Source of the DNA: Pseudomonas oryzihabitans
GTDB taxonomy: Bacteria > Pseudomonadota > Gammaproteobacteria > Pseudomonadales > Pseudomonadaceae
Assembly (NCBI RefSeq): GCF_007665395.1
Contig: NZ_VDND01000011.1
Coordinates: 119,207-183,206, forward strand
DNA: 64,000 bases
Direction of reading: 5' to 3'
Shown one piece after another: positions 18,618 through 27,058 of this stretch (its first letter is position 1; the number at the start of each line of letters is the position of its first letter). The notes under the pieces were generated by a model. That model did no database searches. It was given only the letters and a program-made list of their open reading frames with translations, and had not been told where the DNA came from. The position numbers were made by a program, and so were the translations under genes.

Positions 18618-19661
18618 ATGCACGTCGCCGACTTCCATTTCGACCTTCCCGAATCCCTCATCGCCCGTCATCCGCTGGCCGAGCGCCGCGGCAGTCGATT
18701 GCTGGTGCTCGACGGCCCCAGCGGTGAATTGAGCCATCGCCACTTCGCCGATCTCTTGGGTTATCTGCAGCCCGGTGACCTGATGGTGTTCAACGACACC
18801 CGGGTGATCCCGGCGCGGCTGTTCGGCCAGAAGGCCAGTGGCGGCAAGCTGGAGATCCTGGTGGAGCGGGTGCTGGACGAGGAGCGGGTGCTCGCCCATG
18901 TGCGTTCCAGCAAGTCGCCCAAGCCGGGCAGCCGGATTCTCATCGACGGCGGCGCCGAGGCTGAGATGGTGGCGCGGCACGAGGCCTTGTTCGAGCTGAG
19001 ATTCGCCGAACCCGTGCTGCCGCTGCTGGAGCGGGTCGGCCATATGCCACTGCCGCCCTACATCGACCGGCCCGACGAGGCCGAGGATCGCGAGCGCTAC
19101 CAGACCGTCTATGCGCGCAATGCCGGTGCCGTGGCGGCGCCCACCGCCGGGCTGCACTTCGACGAGCCGCTGCTCGAGGCCATCCGCGCCAAGGGCGTGG
19201 CGACCGCCTTCGTCACCCTGCACGTCGGCGCCGGCACCTTCCAGCCGGTGCGGGTGGAAAAGATCGAAGACCACCATATGCACCGCGAGTGGCTGCAGGT
19301 AGATCAGGCCGTGGTCGATGCCGTGGCCGCCTGCCGGGCGCGTGGCGGCCGGGTGATCGCGGTCGGCACCACCAGCGTACGCTCGCTGGAAAGCGCGGCC
19401 CGTGACGGCGAGCTCAAGGCCTTCGCCGGCGAGACGGACATCTTTCTCTATCCCGGCCGGCCCTTCCACGTCGTCGATGCGCTGGTGACCAATTTCCACC
19501 TGCCCGAATCGACCCTGCTGATGCTGGTGTCGGCCTTCGCCGGCTACCGCGAGACCATGGCCGCCTATGCGACGGCGGTGGCCGAGGGTTATCGCTTCTT
19601 CAGTTATGGCGACGCCATGTTCATCACCCGCAATCCCGGGGCCCAGGGTCCGGAGAGCTGA
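18618..19661 (+). CDS. queA: S-adenosylmethionine:tRNA ribosyltransferase-isomerase
   Basis: Transfers and isomerises the ribosyl part of SAM onto preQ1 in tRNA, giving epoxyqueuosine in GUN-anticodon tRNAs. It is 347 aa from the ATG at 18618, opening MHVADFHFDLPESLIARHPL. Family blocks are GDLMVFNDTRVIPARLFG, YARNAGAVAAPTAGLHF and GTTSVRSLESA. It is followed one base later by tgt, the enzyme that inserts the base, so the two steps of queuosine synthesis are co-expressed. Confidence 0.97.
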   Translation: MHVADFHFDLPESLIARHPLAERRGSRLLVLDGPSGELSHRHFADLLGYLQPGDLMVFNDTRVIPARLFGQKASGGKLEILVERVLDEERVLAHVRSSKSPKPGSRILIDGGAEAEMVARHEALFELRFAEPVLPLLERVGHMPLPPYIDRPDEAEDRERYQTVYARNAGAVAAPTAGLHFDEPLLEAIRAKGVATAFVTLHVGAGTFQPVRVEKIEDHHMHREWLQVDQAVVDAVAACRARGGRVIAVGTTSVRSLESAARDGELKAFAGETDIFLYPGRPFHVVDALVTNFHLPESTLLMLVSAFAGYRETMAAYATAVAEGYRFFSYGDAMFITRNPGAQGPES

Positions 19662-19662
19662 T

Positions 19663-20790
19663 ATGAGTTTCATGAATTTCGAGTTGCTGGCCACCGAGGG
19701 CAAGGCCCGTCGCGGTCGCCTGACCTTTCCCCGCGGCGTGGTCGAGACCCCGGCCTTCATGCCGGTCGGGACCTACGGCACGGTCAAGGGCATGCTGCCC
19801 GACAGCGTCGCCGACATTGGCGCCCAGATCATCCTCGGCAACACCTTCCACCTCTGGCTGCGCCCGGGGACCGAGGTGATCCAGCGCCATGGCGACCTGC
19901 ACGACTTCATGCAGTGGCAGGGGCCGATCCTCACCGATTCCGGCGGCTTCCAGGTGTTCAGCCTGGGCGCGCTGCGCAAGATCAAGGAGGAGGGGGTTTA
20001 CTTCGCCTCGCCGGTGGATGGCGCCAAGGTGTTCATGGGGCCCGAGGAATCCATGGCGGTGCAACGCGCCCTGGGCTCGGACATCGTGATGATCTTCGAC
20101 GAGTGCACCCCTTATCCGGCGGACTTCGACACCGCGCGGCGCTCCATGGAGCTGTCGCTGCGCTGGGCCAAGCGTTCCCGCGAAGCCCATGGCGACAACC
20201 CCTCGGCGCTGTTCGGCATCGTCCAGGGCGGCATGCACGAGGAGTTGCGCCTGAGATCTCTGGAAGGTCTGGAGGGCATCGGCTTCGACGGCTATGCCAT
20301 CGGCGGTCTGTCGGTGGGCGAGCCCAAGGAAGAGATGATCCGCGTGCTGGACTTCCTGCCGCCGCACCTGCCGGCCGACAAGCCGCGCTACCTGATGGGC
20401 GTCGGCAAGCCGGAAGACCTGGTGGAAGGCGTGCGCCGCGGCGTCGACATGTTCGACTGCGTGATGCCCACCCGCAACGCGCGCAACGGCCACCTGTTCA
20501 TCGACACCGGGGTGCTCAAGCTGCGCAACGCCGTGCACCGGCACGACGAGACGCCGCTGGATCCGACCTGCGACTGTTACACCTGCAAACATTTCTCCCG
20601 CGCCTATCTGCACCATCTGGATAAATGCGGGGAAATGCTGGGGAGTATGCTGAATACGATCCACAACCTGCGGTATTACCAGCGCGTGATGGCCGGTTTG
20701 CGCCAGGCTATCCAAGAGGGTAAATTGGCCGACTTTGTGGACGCCTTCTATGCTCGGCGCGGCCTGCCTACACCGCCGCTCGACCGCTGA
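19663..20790 (+). CDS. tgt: Queuine tRNA-ribosyltransferase (tRNA-guanine transglycosylase)
   Basis: Exchanges G34 for preQ1 in tRNA-Asp, -Asn, -His and -Tyr. The ATG at 19663 is 1 base past the queA stop and gives 375 aa (MSFMNFELLATEGKARRG). Visible motifs are GNTFHLWLRPG, TDSGGFQVFSLG (catalytic Asp region), IVQGGMHEELR, GGLSVGEPKE, the nucleophile region FDCVMPTRNARNG, and the zinc site CDCYTCKHFSRAYLHH. An ATG within codon 4 is an alternative. It is second in queA-tgt-yajC-secD-secF. Confidence 0.97.
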   Translation: MSFMNFELLATEGKARRGRLTFPRGVVETPAFMPVGTYGTVKGMLPDSVADIGAQIILGNTFHLWLRPGTEVIQRHGDLHDFMQWQGPILTDSGGFQVFSLGALRKIKEEGVYFASPVDGAKVFMGPEESMAVQRALGSDIVMIFDECTPYPADFDTARRSMELSLRWAKRSREAHGDNPSALFGIVQGGMHEELRLRSLEGLEGIGFDGYAIGGLSVGEPKEEMIRVLDFLPPHLPADKPRYLMGVGKPEDLVEGVRRGVDMFDCVMPTRNARNGHLFIDTGVLKLRNAVHRHDETPLDPTCDCYTCKHFSRAYLHHLDKCGEMLGSMLNTIHNLRYYQRVMAGLRQAIQEGKLADFVDAFYARRGLPTPPLDR

Positions 20791-20937
20791 AAGCCCCTGT
20801 CCGATCGTCCTGGCGAAACGGCGCTCGCGCGTCGTTCCCCGGGCGCGCGACCGGAGGCCTGAGGTGGTCGAGCCGGCGCCAAGCGACCCCCGGCATCTCC
20901 GCTTTTTCCGTCATCCAACTCTGCAAGGAGTAGTGCA

Positions 20938-21282
20938 ATGAGTTTTCTGATTTCCACGGCCCAGGCCCAGGAAGCTGCCGCGCCGGCCGCCAACGCCGCA
21001 CCGGGGGGTGAATACATTCAGTTCATCTTCCTGATCGGCTTCGTGGTGATCTTCTATTTCCTGATCTGGCGTCCCCAGGCCAAGCGCACCAAGGATCACA
21101 AGAACCTGATCGGTGGCCTGCAGAAGGGTGACGAAGTGGTGACCACCGGTGGCATCGCCGGGCGCATCAACAAGGTCACCGACGATTTCGTGGTGCTGGA
21201 AGTGTCCGACAACGTCGAACTGAAGTTCCAGAAGGGCGCCATTGCCGCGACCCTGCCGAAGGGCACCCTGAAGGCACTCTGA
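20938..21282 (+). CDS. yajC: Preprotein translocase accessory subunit YajC
   Basis: Small inner-membrane partner of SecDF. It is 114 aa from the ATG at 20938 with ribosome site aaggag 8-13 bases upstream. One membrane segment (IQFIFLIGFVVIFYFLIW, about residues 25-43) is followed by RPQAKR and a cytoplasmic domain with LQKGDEVVTTGGIAGRI. The gene stands 147 bp after tgt and 64 bp before secD. Confidence 0.96.
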   Translation: MSFLISTAQAQEAAAPAANAAPGGEYIQFIFLIGFVVIFYFLIWRPQAKRTKDHKNLIGGLQKGDEVVTTGGIAGRINKVTDDFVVLEVSDNVELKFQKGAIAATLPKGTLKAL

Positions 21283-21305
21283 GCCTTCCTCAATCTAGCT
21301 AACAC

Positions 21306-21326
21306 CGGGGCGCGCAAGGCGCCCCG
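21306..21326 (+). terminator. Hairpin between yajC and secD
   Basis: Perfect arms cggggcgc (21306-21313) and gcgccccg (21319-21326), followed by cctttatc. It stands 23 bp after yajC and 20 bp before the secD ATG, so it could attenuate transcription or shape secD translation. It is not a strong T-tract terminator. Confidence 0.4.
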
Positions 21327-21346
21327 CCTTTATCTCGGGCGGTGTC

Positions 21347-23215
21347 ATGCTCAACAAATATCCCCTCTGGAAGTACCTGCTGATCCTGGCCGTACTGGTC
21401 GTGGGCGCCATCTATTCGGTTCCTAATCTGTACCCCGACGATCCGGCCCTGCAAATCAGCGCTTCCAGCACCGAACGCGCGGTGACCCCTGCCGATGTGC
21501 AGCGGGTGAACGCGGCCCTGGCTCAGGCGCAGCTCGCCGTGAAGTCCAGCGACGTCAACGAAAGCGGTAGCCGGGTGCTGATCCGCCTGATGCGCGCCGA
21601 CGATCAGCTGCCGGCCCAGGAAGTGGTCCGCCGCACCCTGGGCGACGACTTCGTCGTGGCGCTGAACCTGGCGCCCACCACCCCGCAGTGGTTGCGCAAG
21701 CTGGGCGCCAGCCCGATGAAACTCGGCCTGGACCTCTCCGGCGGGGTGCACTTCCTGCTGGCGGTGGACATGGACAAGGCCGTGGATGCGCGCCTGAAGG
21801 TCTATGACAACGAGGTCAAGACCCTGCTGCGCCGTGAGAAGGTGCGCTATCGCAGCATGCCCGACCAGAACGGCGCCCTGCAGCTCGGCTTCACCGATGC
21901 CGCCGACCTGCAGCAGGCCCAGAGCCTGATCCGCAAGAACTACGCCGACTTCGACCTGACCACCGACACCCGCGGTGACCTGCAGGTGCTGCGCCTGCAG
22001 CTGACCGAAGCCAAGCTGCGCGAGATCCGCAACTACGCCGTCACCCAGAACCTGACCACGGTGCGCAACCGGGTCAACGAACTCGGCGTGGCCGAGCCGC
22101 TGGTGCAGCGCCAGGGCGCCGACCGTATCGTGGTCGAGCTGCCGGGCGTGCAGGACACCGCCGAAGCCAAGCGCATCCTCGGCAAGACCGCCAACCTGGA
22201 ATTCCGCCTGGCCGCCACCGCGGACACGCCGCGCGCCTCCACCGAGAGCTTCGAATTCCGCGAGCCGGGTCGTCCGGCGGTACCGCTGGAGCGTAACGTC
22301 ATCATCACCGGTGACCAGGTCACCGATGCCTCGGCGAGCTTCGACGAGAACGGCCGGGCCCAGGTCAACATCCGCCTGGATGGCCATGGCGGCGACCTGA
22401 TCAACCGCGCCACCCGCAGCAACGTCGGCCGCAGCATGGCCGTGGTGTTCATCGAGCAGCGTCCGGTCACCCGCTACACCACCCAGACCGTCGACGGCGT
22501 GCAGAAGGAAGTGGCGGTGCCCGGCTTCGAGGAGGAGCGGCGCATCATCAGCCTGGCGACCATCCAGTCGGCGCTGGGCAACAGCTTCCGCATCACCGGC
22601 CTGAACGGTTCCGGCGAGGCCTCGGAACTGGCGCTGCTGCTGCGTGCTGGTGGCCTGGCCGCGCCCATGTACTTCGCCGAGGAACGTACCCTCGGCCCGA
22701 GCCTGGGCGCCGACAACATCGAGAAGGGTATCGACGCCTCGCTGTGGGGCATGGTCTTCGTCTCGCTGTTCCTGATCGCCATCTACCGCTTCTTCGGCTT
22801 GCTGGCCACCATCGCCCTGGGCTTCAACATGGTGCTGCTGATGGCACTGATGTCCATCCTGCATGCCACCCTGACACTGCCGGGTATCGCCGGTATCGTG
22901 CTGACGATGGGCCAGGCGGTGGACGCCAACGTGCTGATCTTCTCGCGGATCCGCGAAGAGATCGCCAACGGCATGCCGATCCAGCGCGCCATCCACGAGG
23001 GCTTCAGTCGCGCCTTCACGGCGATCCTGGACTCCAACCTGACGACCCTGCTGGTGGGCGCCATCCTGTTCGCCATGGGCACCGGGCCGGTCAAGGGCTT
23101 CGCCGTGACCATGTCGCTGGGTATCTTCACCTCCCTGTTCACCGCCATCTTCGTGACCCGCGCCATGGTCAACCTGATTTATGGCGGCCGGAACGTCAAG
23201 AAGCTGTGGATTTGA
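21347..23215 (+). CDS. secD: Protein translocase subunit SecD
   Basis: Inner-membrane RND-type protein that, with SecF, uses proton motive force to complete protein export. It is 622 aa from the ATG at 21347 (MLNKYPLWKYLLILAVLVVGAIYSVPNLY). One N-terminal membrane segment is followed by a large periplasmic P1 region (with LGLDLSGGVHFLLAVDM) and five C-terminal membrane segments, including GIAGIVLTMGQAVDANVLIFSRIREE, the SecD signature with the key Asp. A 10-bp gap leads to secF. Confidence 0.98.
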   Translation: MLNKYPLWKYLLILAVLVVGAIYSVPNLYPDDPALQISASSTERAVTPADVQRVNAALAQAQLAVKSSDVNESGSRVLIRLMRADDQLPAQEVVRRTLGDDFVVALNLAPTTPQWLRKLGASPMKLGLDLSGGVHFLLAVDMDKAVDARLKVYDNEVKTLLRREKVRYRSMPDQNGALQLGFTDAADLQQAQSLIRKNYADFDLTTDTRGDLQVLRLQLTEAKLREIRNYAVTQNLTTVRNRVNELGVAEPLVQRQGADRIVVELPGVQDTAEAKRILGKTANLEFRLAATADTPRASTESFEFREPGRPAVPLERNVIITGDQVTDASASFDENGRAQVNIRLDGHGGDLINRATRSNVGRSMAVVFIEQRPVTRYTTQTVDGVQKEVAVPGFEEERRIISLATIQSALGNSFRITGLNGSGEASELALLLRAGGLAAPMYFAEERTLGPSLGADNIEKGIDASLWGMVFVSLFLIAIYRFFGLLATIALGFNMVLLMALMSILHATLTLPGIAGIVLTMGQAVDANVLIFSRIREEIANGMPIQRAIHEGFSRAFTAILDSNLTTLLVGAILFAMGTGPVKGFAVTMSLGIFTSLFTAIFVTRAMVNLIYGGRNVKKLWI

Positions 23216-23225
23216 GGACGCGGCG

Positions 23226-24131
23226 ATGAAAAAGACCATCAACTTCATGGGCGTGCGCAACATCGCGTTCGCCATTACCGCCATCCTGACCGTCCTGGCG
23301 CTGTTCAGCTGGTTCTACAAGGGGCTCAACTTCGGCCTGGATTTCACCGGTGGCACCCTGATCGAGCTGCGCTACGAGCAGCCGGCCGACCTCGGCAAGA
23401 TCCGTCAGGAGCTCCAGGGCGCCGGCTTCGAAGAGGCCGTGGTGCAGAGTTTCGGCGCCACCACCGACGTGCTGGTGCGGATGCCGGGTGACAACCCGCA
23501 GCTGGGCCAGCAGGTGACCACCGCGCTGCAGAAGGCCAGCACCGAGCGCTTTTCCCTGACCCGCACCGAGTTCGTCGGTCCGCAGGTGGGGGAGGAGCTG
23601 CGTGACCAGGGTGGCCTGGGCATGCTGCTGGCCCTGGGTAGCGTTCTGGTCTACGTGGCCTTCCGCTTCCAGTGGAAGTTCGCCGTGGGCGCCATCATCT
23701 CGCTGGTGCACGACGTGGTCGTGACCCTCGGCCTGCTGTCGTTCTTCCAGATCACCTTCGACCTGACGGTGCTGGCGGCAGTACTCGCCATCATCGGCTA
23801 CTCGCTCAACGACACCATCGTGGTGTTCGACCGGGTGCGGGAGAACTTCCGGGTGCTGCGCAAGGCCAGCCTGATCGAGAACATCAACGTCTCGACCACC
23901 CAGACCCTGCTGCGGACCCTGGCGACCTCGATCTCGACCCTGCTCGCCGTGGCGGCGCTGCTGTTCTTCGGGGGCGACAACCTGTTCGGTTTCTCCCTGG
24001 CACTGTTCATCGGCGTGCTGGCCGGTACCTACTCGTCGATCTACATCGCCAACGTGGTGCTCATCTGGCTGGACCTGAAGAGCGAAGACCTGATCCCGCC
24101 GCAGGCCAAGGAACTCGACGACCGCCCCTGA
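23226..24131 (+). CDS. secF: Protein translocase subunit SecF
   Basis: Partner of SecD. The ATG at 23226 gives 301 aa (MKKTINFMGVRNIAFAITA). It has an N-terminal membrane segment, then the FGLDFTGGTLIEL block and a small periplasmic domain. Five further membrane segments follow, including VLAIIGYSLNDTIVVFDRVREN, the SecF signature. The longer frame upstream of 23226 overlaps secD and is not needed. Confidence 0.98.
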   Translation: MKKTINFMGVRNIAFAITAILTVLALFSWFYKGLNFGLDFTGGTLIELRYEQPADLGKIRQELQGAGFEEAVVQSFGATTDVLVRMPGDNPQLGQQVTTALQKASTERFSLTRTEFVGPQVGEELRDQGGLGMLLALGSVLVYVAFRFQWKFAVGAIISLVHDVVVTLGLLSFFQITFDLTVLAAVLAIIGYSLNDTIVVFDRVRENFRVLRKASLIENINVSTTQTLLRTLATSISTLLAVAALLFFGGDNLFGFSLALFIGVLAGTYSSIYIANVVLIWLDLKSEDLIPPQAKELDDRP

Positions 24132-24189
24132 TGTCCTAGGCATGGCAAAGGGCCCTGTGCCCGCTATGACAGGTAGTCAGGAGGTTGTA

Positions 24190-24717
24190 GTGAACAAGTC
24201 GATGCTCGTCGGAACGGTCCTGGGAGCCATCGTCGCCACCGCCGGTGGCGCGGTGGCGTACAGTTTCGTCGATCGCGGGCCTCAGTATGCCGAGGTCGTG
24301 GCCGTCCAGCCGGTCAAGGAAACGGTCAAGAACCCGCGCGAGGTCTGCAAGGAGGTCGCGGTGACTCACCGTCGTCCGGTGCAGGACCAGCACCAGATCG
24401 CCGGTACCGCCGTCGGCGCGGTAGTCGGCGGCCTGCTGGGCAACCAGGTAGGCAATGGCAGCGGCAAGACCCTGGCGACCATCGCCGGCGCCGTCGGTGG
24501 TGGTTACGCCGGCAACAAGGGTCAGGAATACATGCAGAACCGCGATACCTACACCACTTCCCAGACCCGCTGCAGCACGGTCACCGACACCAGCGACAAG
24601 GTGGTCGGTTATGACGTCAAGTACCTGCTGGATGGCAAGATCGGCCAGGTCCGCATGGACCACGAGCCGGGCAAGCAACTGGAAGTGAAGAACGGTCAGG
24701 TGCTGGCCAGCCAGTGA
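24190..24717 (+). CDS. Glycine-zipper 2TM-domain envelope protein (SlyB/YcfJ-like)
   Basis: A 175-aa protein from the GTG at 24190, chosen because aggagg stands 6 bases before it; an ATG at 24142 has no ribosome site. An N-terminal hydrophobic segment (SMLVGTVLGAIVATAGGAVAY) acts as signal or anchor. The glycine zipper follows with GTAVGAVVGGLLGNQVG and the repeat-like AGAVGGGYAGNKGQEYM (about residues 75-110). The C-terminal domain has TRCSTVTDTSDKVVGYDVKYLLDGK. A homologue follows secF in P. aeruginosa. It is probably an envelope-integrity protein. Confidence 0.85.
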   Translation: MNKSMLVGTVLGAIVATAGGAVAYSFVDRGPQYAEVVAVQPVKETVKNPREVCKEVAVTHRRPVQDQHQIAGTAVGAVVGGLLGNQVGNGSGKTLATIAGAVGGGYAGNKGQEYMQNRDTYTTSQTRCSTVTDTSDKVVGYDVKYLLDGKIGQVRMDHEPGKQLEVKNGQVLASQ

Positions 24718-24751
24718 TCCGCGCTCCTGGCTGAAGCCCGCGGGCTTCGGC

Positions 24752-24799
24752 CCATGAAAAAACCCGCTACCAGGTGACTGGTAGCGGGTTTTTTCATGG
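24752..24799. terminator. Bidirectional terminator with 21-bp perfect arms
   Basis: The arms 24752-24772 and 24779-24799 are perfect reverse complements around a 6-base loop (ggtgac). The stem has a GC core (acccgctacca) with A6 before and T6 after it, so it works in both directions, ending the sec operon and the convergent acyltransferase gene. Confidence 0.95.
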
Positions 24800-24863
24800 A
24801 GCGTTCTGGCTGTCTGGGCGGTTGGTCCGGCCAGGCACCCGGGGTGCCTGGCCGGACCCTCAC

Positions 24864-25904
24864 TCAGACGGCGGGGCGGGGGGTTTCAGCTTTGGGCCGA
24901 AGCCACCGCCGGGCGGAGATCCACGCCGGCGCCTCGAACAGTCCATTGATGCCGCGGGCTTCCAGCAGCTTGGCGATGGCGATCGGCACCAGCAGGCCGA
25001 AGGCGCAGCCCGCGACGATGTGCAGCAGGCCATCGTTGATGTGCAGGCCCTTGCTCAGGATGATGCGGGCACCGCTGCCGGAGAGCACGTGCATGACGTA
25101 GATCGGCATGGACAGCGCGCCCAGGGTCAGCACCCATTGCTGCGGCCGCTGCGCCAGCACCATGCAGGTGCTGCTGACGAAGATGATGCCGTTCAGCGCC
25201 AGCACCAGGGTGGCCAGGCCCCGATCGGTGTAGACCAGCCCCAGCAGGCCGTGGAACCAGTATTCGAGGATGACGAACAGCAGTCCCGAGCCGAGCATCA
25301 CGCGGCCGGCCTGTTCCTCGATGGCCTGCTTGAAGTTGTTGAACCAGACGCCGAAGGCGAAGAAAACGAAGTTCTGCGCGGTGAAGGTGAAGAAGAAGTC
25401 TTCCGGACCGGCGTTCTGGAACAGATAGACCAGGGCGCCGAAGGCGAAGACGGCGAAGAAGGCCAGCGGCTTGGCCCAGCGGTAGGCGAGCATGGCCAGG
25501 CAGAAGACCAGGAACAGCGCATAGAGGAACCAGAATTGCTGGCGCGGCTCCCAGAACGTCAGGACTTCGCTGAAGCTGACGCCGCCGTTGGTGTAGCGCG
25601 ACATCAGCGCCTCCACCGAACCCTGCAGCAACGACCAGACCAGGAAGGGATAGACGATGGTGTCGATCTTGTTCACCAGCAGGCCGCCGGTGCCACGCTT
25701 GACGAAGGAGCTGTAGAAGAAGAGGCCGGACAGGAAGAAGAACAACGGCATGTGGAAGCTGTAGATGACGCTGTCCACCAGGCCATGGAATTCGGCGTCC
25801 TGGAGGATGCCGGCATTGAGCAGGCCACGGACTACGTGTCCGTAGACCACCAGCACGATGCCGATGGCCTTGGCATAGTCGACCCAGAGATTGCGAGTGT
25901 TCAT
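24864..25904 (-). CDS. Acyltransferase family 3 membrane protein
   Basis: A 346-aa inner-membrane protein from the ATG at 25904 (MNTRNLWVDYAKAIGIVLVVYGHVVRG). About ten membrane segments are visible. The family motif with the proposed catalytic His is VVYGHVV (about residue 22), and FHMPLFFFLSGLFF matches the second conserved block. Such proteins O-acetylate surface glycans or other envelope molecules; the substrate is not shown here. No sugar-biosynthesis neighbours were seen. The frame extends upstream to 26102, but that part lacks family similarity. Confidence 0.85.
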   Translation of the reverse strand: MNTRNLWVDYAKAIGIVLVVYGHVVRGLLNAGILQDAEFHGLVDSVIYSFHMPLFFFLSGLFFYSSFVKRGTGGLLVNKIDTIVYPFLVWSLLQGSVEALMSRYTNGGVSFSEVLTFWEPRQQFWFLYALFLVFCLAMLAYRWAKPLAFFAVFAFGALVYLFQNAGPEDFFFTFTAQNFVFFAFGVWFNNFKQAIEEQAGRVMLGSGLLFVILEYWFHGLLGLVYTDRGLATLVLALNGIIFVSSTCMVLAQRPQQWVLTLGALSMPIYVMHVLSGSGARIILSKGLHINDGLLHIVAGCAFGLLVPIAIAKLLEARGINGLFEAPAWISARRWLRPKAETPRPAV

Positions 25905-26190
25905 TGAATGATCCTTTTCAAAAGAGAACCTGTGCAGCTGAAGCGGAGCGCTGGGGACAAACGTAAGCGGGATCGCTGCATCGCCAAGGCGCGCATCGCG
26001 ACAGGTTCGATCATGGTAGGACTCCCGAAGGAACGACGTCCGTAAGCAGCCGGTTACAGGAAGGGGCTCCTTGCCCGCGTTCTGACCATGGCTATCTGCC
26101 ATTGTTCATGGCTTGTTTCCATGCAGACGTGAACGGGGCGACACTTTGGCCGCCTTGGCGGCAATTGTCCGACGAACTGTAAGCGGATGT

Positions 26191-26736
26191 TTAGAGGGAC
26201 TCTTTGACGAACTGCAACTGCTTTTCCTTGAGCAGCGGTTCGTAGCGCGGCGAGGTGTAGATCAGCAGGACCTGTTTCTTGCGGGCCGCCTGGGCGCTGA
26301 ACTTGTAGACCACGGTGTCGTGGTCGAAGGCCAGGTAGGCCTGGGCGTCATCGTCCTGGGTCAGCCGTTCGAAGGCCGCGGCCGATGACTGGGAGGAAGG
26401 CTTGCCATACTTCTGGGTGAGACCTTCGGCGATCAGGAAGGACTGCGCCAGGGGCGTGACGATGGACAGGCGCAGGAAGTGGCCGTCGATGAAGAAGGCG
26501 CCGGCCTCGACCTTCTCGCCGGCGAAGGCCAAGTCGCTGCATTCGAAATACTCGACGCCGACCACGTCGATCTTGCGCGGCTGGAAGGTGCAGAGCTTTT
26601 TCGCCAGGAAGGCTTTCTGATCGGTGCCGAAAGCGATGCCGGCATAGCCGTCGACGGCCTGGGCCAGGGTCGGGACGAACGCCAGCAGCGCCATCACGGA
26701 CGCAAGGAGGGGCGACAGGTAGGACCTGACGGTCAT
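26191..26736 (-). CDS. Secreted hypothetical protein
   Basis: A 181-aa protein from the ATG at 26736 (MTVRSYLSPLLASVMALLAF). The first 27 residues look like a type I signal peptide ending near AQA. The mature part has two cysteines (KKLCTFQPR and FECSDLAF), a likely disulfide, and LTQKYGKPSSQSS. No domain was recognised by name. It is predicted to be periplasmic. It lies downstream of a 45-aa gene on the same strand, about 120 bp apart. Confidence 0.65.
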   Translation of the reverse strand: MTVRSYLSPLLASVMALLAFVPTLAQAVDGYAGIAFGTDQKAFLAKKLCTFQPRKIDVVGVEYFECSDLAFAGEKVEAGAFFIDGHFLRLSIVTPLAQSFLIAEGLTQKYGKPSSQSSAAAFERLTQDDDAQAYLAFDHDTVVYKFSAQAARKKQVLLIYTSPRYEPLLKEKQLQFVKESL

Positions 26737-26856
26737 GGTGATCTGGATTCCCTTCACGAAGGCCAGGAGGCCCACTCAACCCGACGGATGCTAGAAGCTC
26801 CGCCGGGGCTTTGCCACCGCTGTCGGCGGCTTTTGTCGAGAGGTTCAGGATTGGCG

Positions 26857-26994
26857 TCAGGCGACCCCGGGCGGAATCTGGTCCTTGCCGTAATCCTTGA
26901 GCTTTTCCAGGTTCTCCGGCTTCTGGTGCGCGGGCACGTCGTCCTGGTCGTCGGGGGTGTCCAGGGGTTCCTGGTCGTGGGGGGCGTCGGTCAT
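26857..26994 (-). CDS. 45-aa acidic, proline-rich small protein
   Basis: ATG at 26994, stop TGA at 26857-26859. It opens MTDAPHDQEPLDTPDDQDDV and ends KDYGKDQIPPGVA. It is rich in Asp, Pro and Gln, without hydrophobic segments, and is probably disordered. It follows the MATE exporter gene by 64 bp on the same strand. Composition agrees with coding DNA of this genome, but the short length leaves the call uncertain. Function unknown. Confidence 0.5.
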   Translation of the reverse strand: MTDAPHDQEPLDTPDDQDDVPAHQKPENLEKLKDYGKDQIPPGVA

Positions 26995-27058
26995 GGCAGC
27001 GCTCTCGGCAGGGGGTTTCCGACTTGGAGGGGAGCGTCGGCCCGCCGGTTCCGCGGCG

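Noticed and set aside
25905..26102. N-terminal extension of the acyltransferase
   Set aside because: The extension has no family similarity, and the acyltransferase motif begins right after the ATG at 25904. The 286-bp gap holds nothing else I can support.
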